DNA of 64,000 nucleotides from the NCBI GenBank assembly GCA_036268425.1, contig DATAUE010000138.1:66973-130972 (forward strand), given 5' to 3'. The notes below the pieces were generated by a model, which saw only the letters and a list, made by a program, of their open reading frames with translations, was not told the DNA's origin and did not search any database. Made by a program: the position numbers and the translations under genes. The DNA is from DATARH01 sp036268425 (GTDB lineage: Bacteria; Pseudomonadota; Alphaproteobacteria; ATCC43930; CGMCC-115725). This document shows positions 63,864-64,000 of the stretch, in pieces (positions within the stretch are counted from its first letter, which is position 1; each line of letters starts with the position of its first letter).

Positions 63864-64000
63864 GGTCTGTACTCAAATGAGAAAGTGTGATTCATGCTCC
63901 TGGGGAGGACATGGATCATGCCGGATAATTTTTGGCTGAGCGATGCGCAATGGGCGGCGCTTGCGCCGCATCTGCCGCTGGTTCACACCGGGCCGGTTCG
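63863..64000 (+). mobile_element. 5' end of an IS5-type insertion sequence
   Basis: The kinase homology stops at 63,863. From there GGGTCTGTACTC begins a leader typical of an IS5/IS427-type element, with a CTAG-like target (possible TA duplication at 63,861-63,862). The transposase starts inside at 63,918. The element continues past the window, so its right inverted repeat and exact family cannot be checked. Confidence 0.72.
63918..64000 (+). CDS. IS5 family transposase, N-terminal part
   Basis: The 27 complete codons give MPDNFWLSDAQWAALAPHLP and onward, the usual N-terminus (DUF4096-like) of IS5-type DDE transposases, which open with L-S-D-x-Q-W-x-x-L-x-P-x-L-P. The catalytic DDE part is beyond the window. 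The GGGGAGGAC upstream is a good ribosome site. Another ATG at 63,911 meets a stop after five codons. Confidence 0.82.
   Translation, partial: MPDNFWLSDAQWAALAPHLPLVHTGPV

Overview
The window looks like the chromosome of a GC-rich alphaproteobacterium, probably Rhodospirillales-like. The basis is the gene order yqeY-dnaG-rpoD divergent from carA-carB, the zeta subunit (DUF1476) of F1-ATPase, a hemD-Mic60-hemY block, and generally high GC. No rRNA is present, so the genus cannot be fixed. There are two broad parts: a core chromosome from 1 to about 42,276, and an accessory stretch from about 42,277 to the right end.

Core part. 1-1,631 holds the tail of an unknown gene, a deazaflavin-type oxidoreductase and a radical SAM protein. 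1,718-9,564 (minus strand) holds a Hint-domain protein, a SEC-C/TPR/sulfotransferase fusion, rpoD, dnaG and a GatB/YqeY protein. 9,835-15,063 holds carA, a REP-like hairpin, carB and greA. 15,119-18,937 holds the ATPase zeta subunit, an NRDE protein, purC, purS, a small exported protein, a VOC protein and a small membrane protein. 19,094-24,576 holds a ketopantoate-reductase-like protein, a quinone reductase, a peroxiredoxin, a GST, a LysR regulator and a YeiH exporter. 24,679-29,407 holds clpB and an EAL protein. 29,416-38,629 is catabolic: SDR, CoA-transferase, sulfatase, luciferase-like oxidoreductase, epimerase, GMC oxidoreductase, a ThiE-like protein and an MmgE/PrpD protein. 38,751-42,159 is hemD-Mic60-hemY, followed by tRNA-Thr(CGT).

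Accessory part. Directly after tRNA-Thr lies an island with visibly lower GC in its centre. A tight five-gene plus-strand operon (43,304-46,631) encodes an unknown small protein, an XRE repressor, an ImmA/IrrE peptidase, a thymidylate-synthase-fold enzyme, and a protein resembling the DNA-glycosylase-like helical domain of the 5-hmdU DNA kinase / alpha-glutamyl-putrescinyl-thymine pyrophosphorylase families. Its promoter carries a perfect palindrome over the -10. Converging on it is a minus-strand operon (50,166-46,668) of a MazG-like protein, a membrane-inserted patatin phospholipase, a 65-residue charged protein and an AcpS-type phosphopantetheinyl transferase. Next come gene debris, a Fic protein under two identically spaced operator dyads, a multi-HTH transposase-derived protein, a protein with 13 HR-GPA repeats, unknown cargo, a tyrosine recombinase and an XRE regulator (to 58,704).

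From 59,106 to 62,465 there are a winged-helix regulator and three small exported proteins (cupin, Cache, substrate-binding). The window ends in a histidine kinase/receiver gene cut by an IS5-type element.

The best candidate for an undescribed system is the XRE-ImmA-TS-like-glycosylase-like operon, possibly for pyrimidine base modification or nucleotide-based defence, together with its convergent MazG-patatin-PPTase neighbour. Functions there are inferred from motifs and gene order only.
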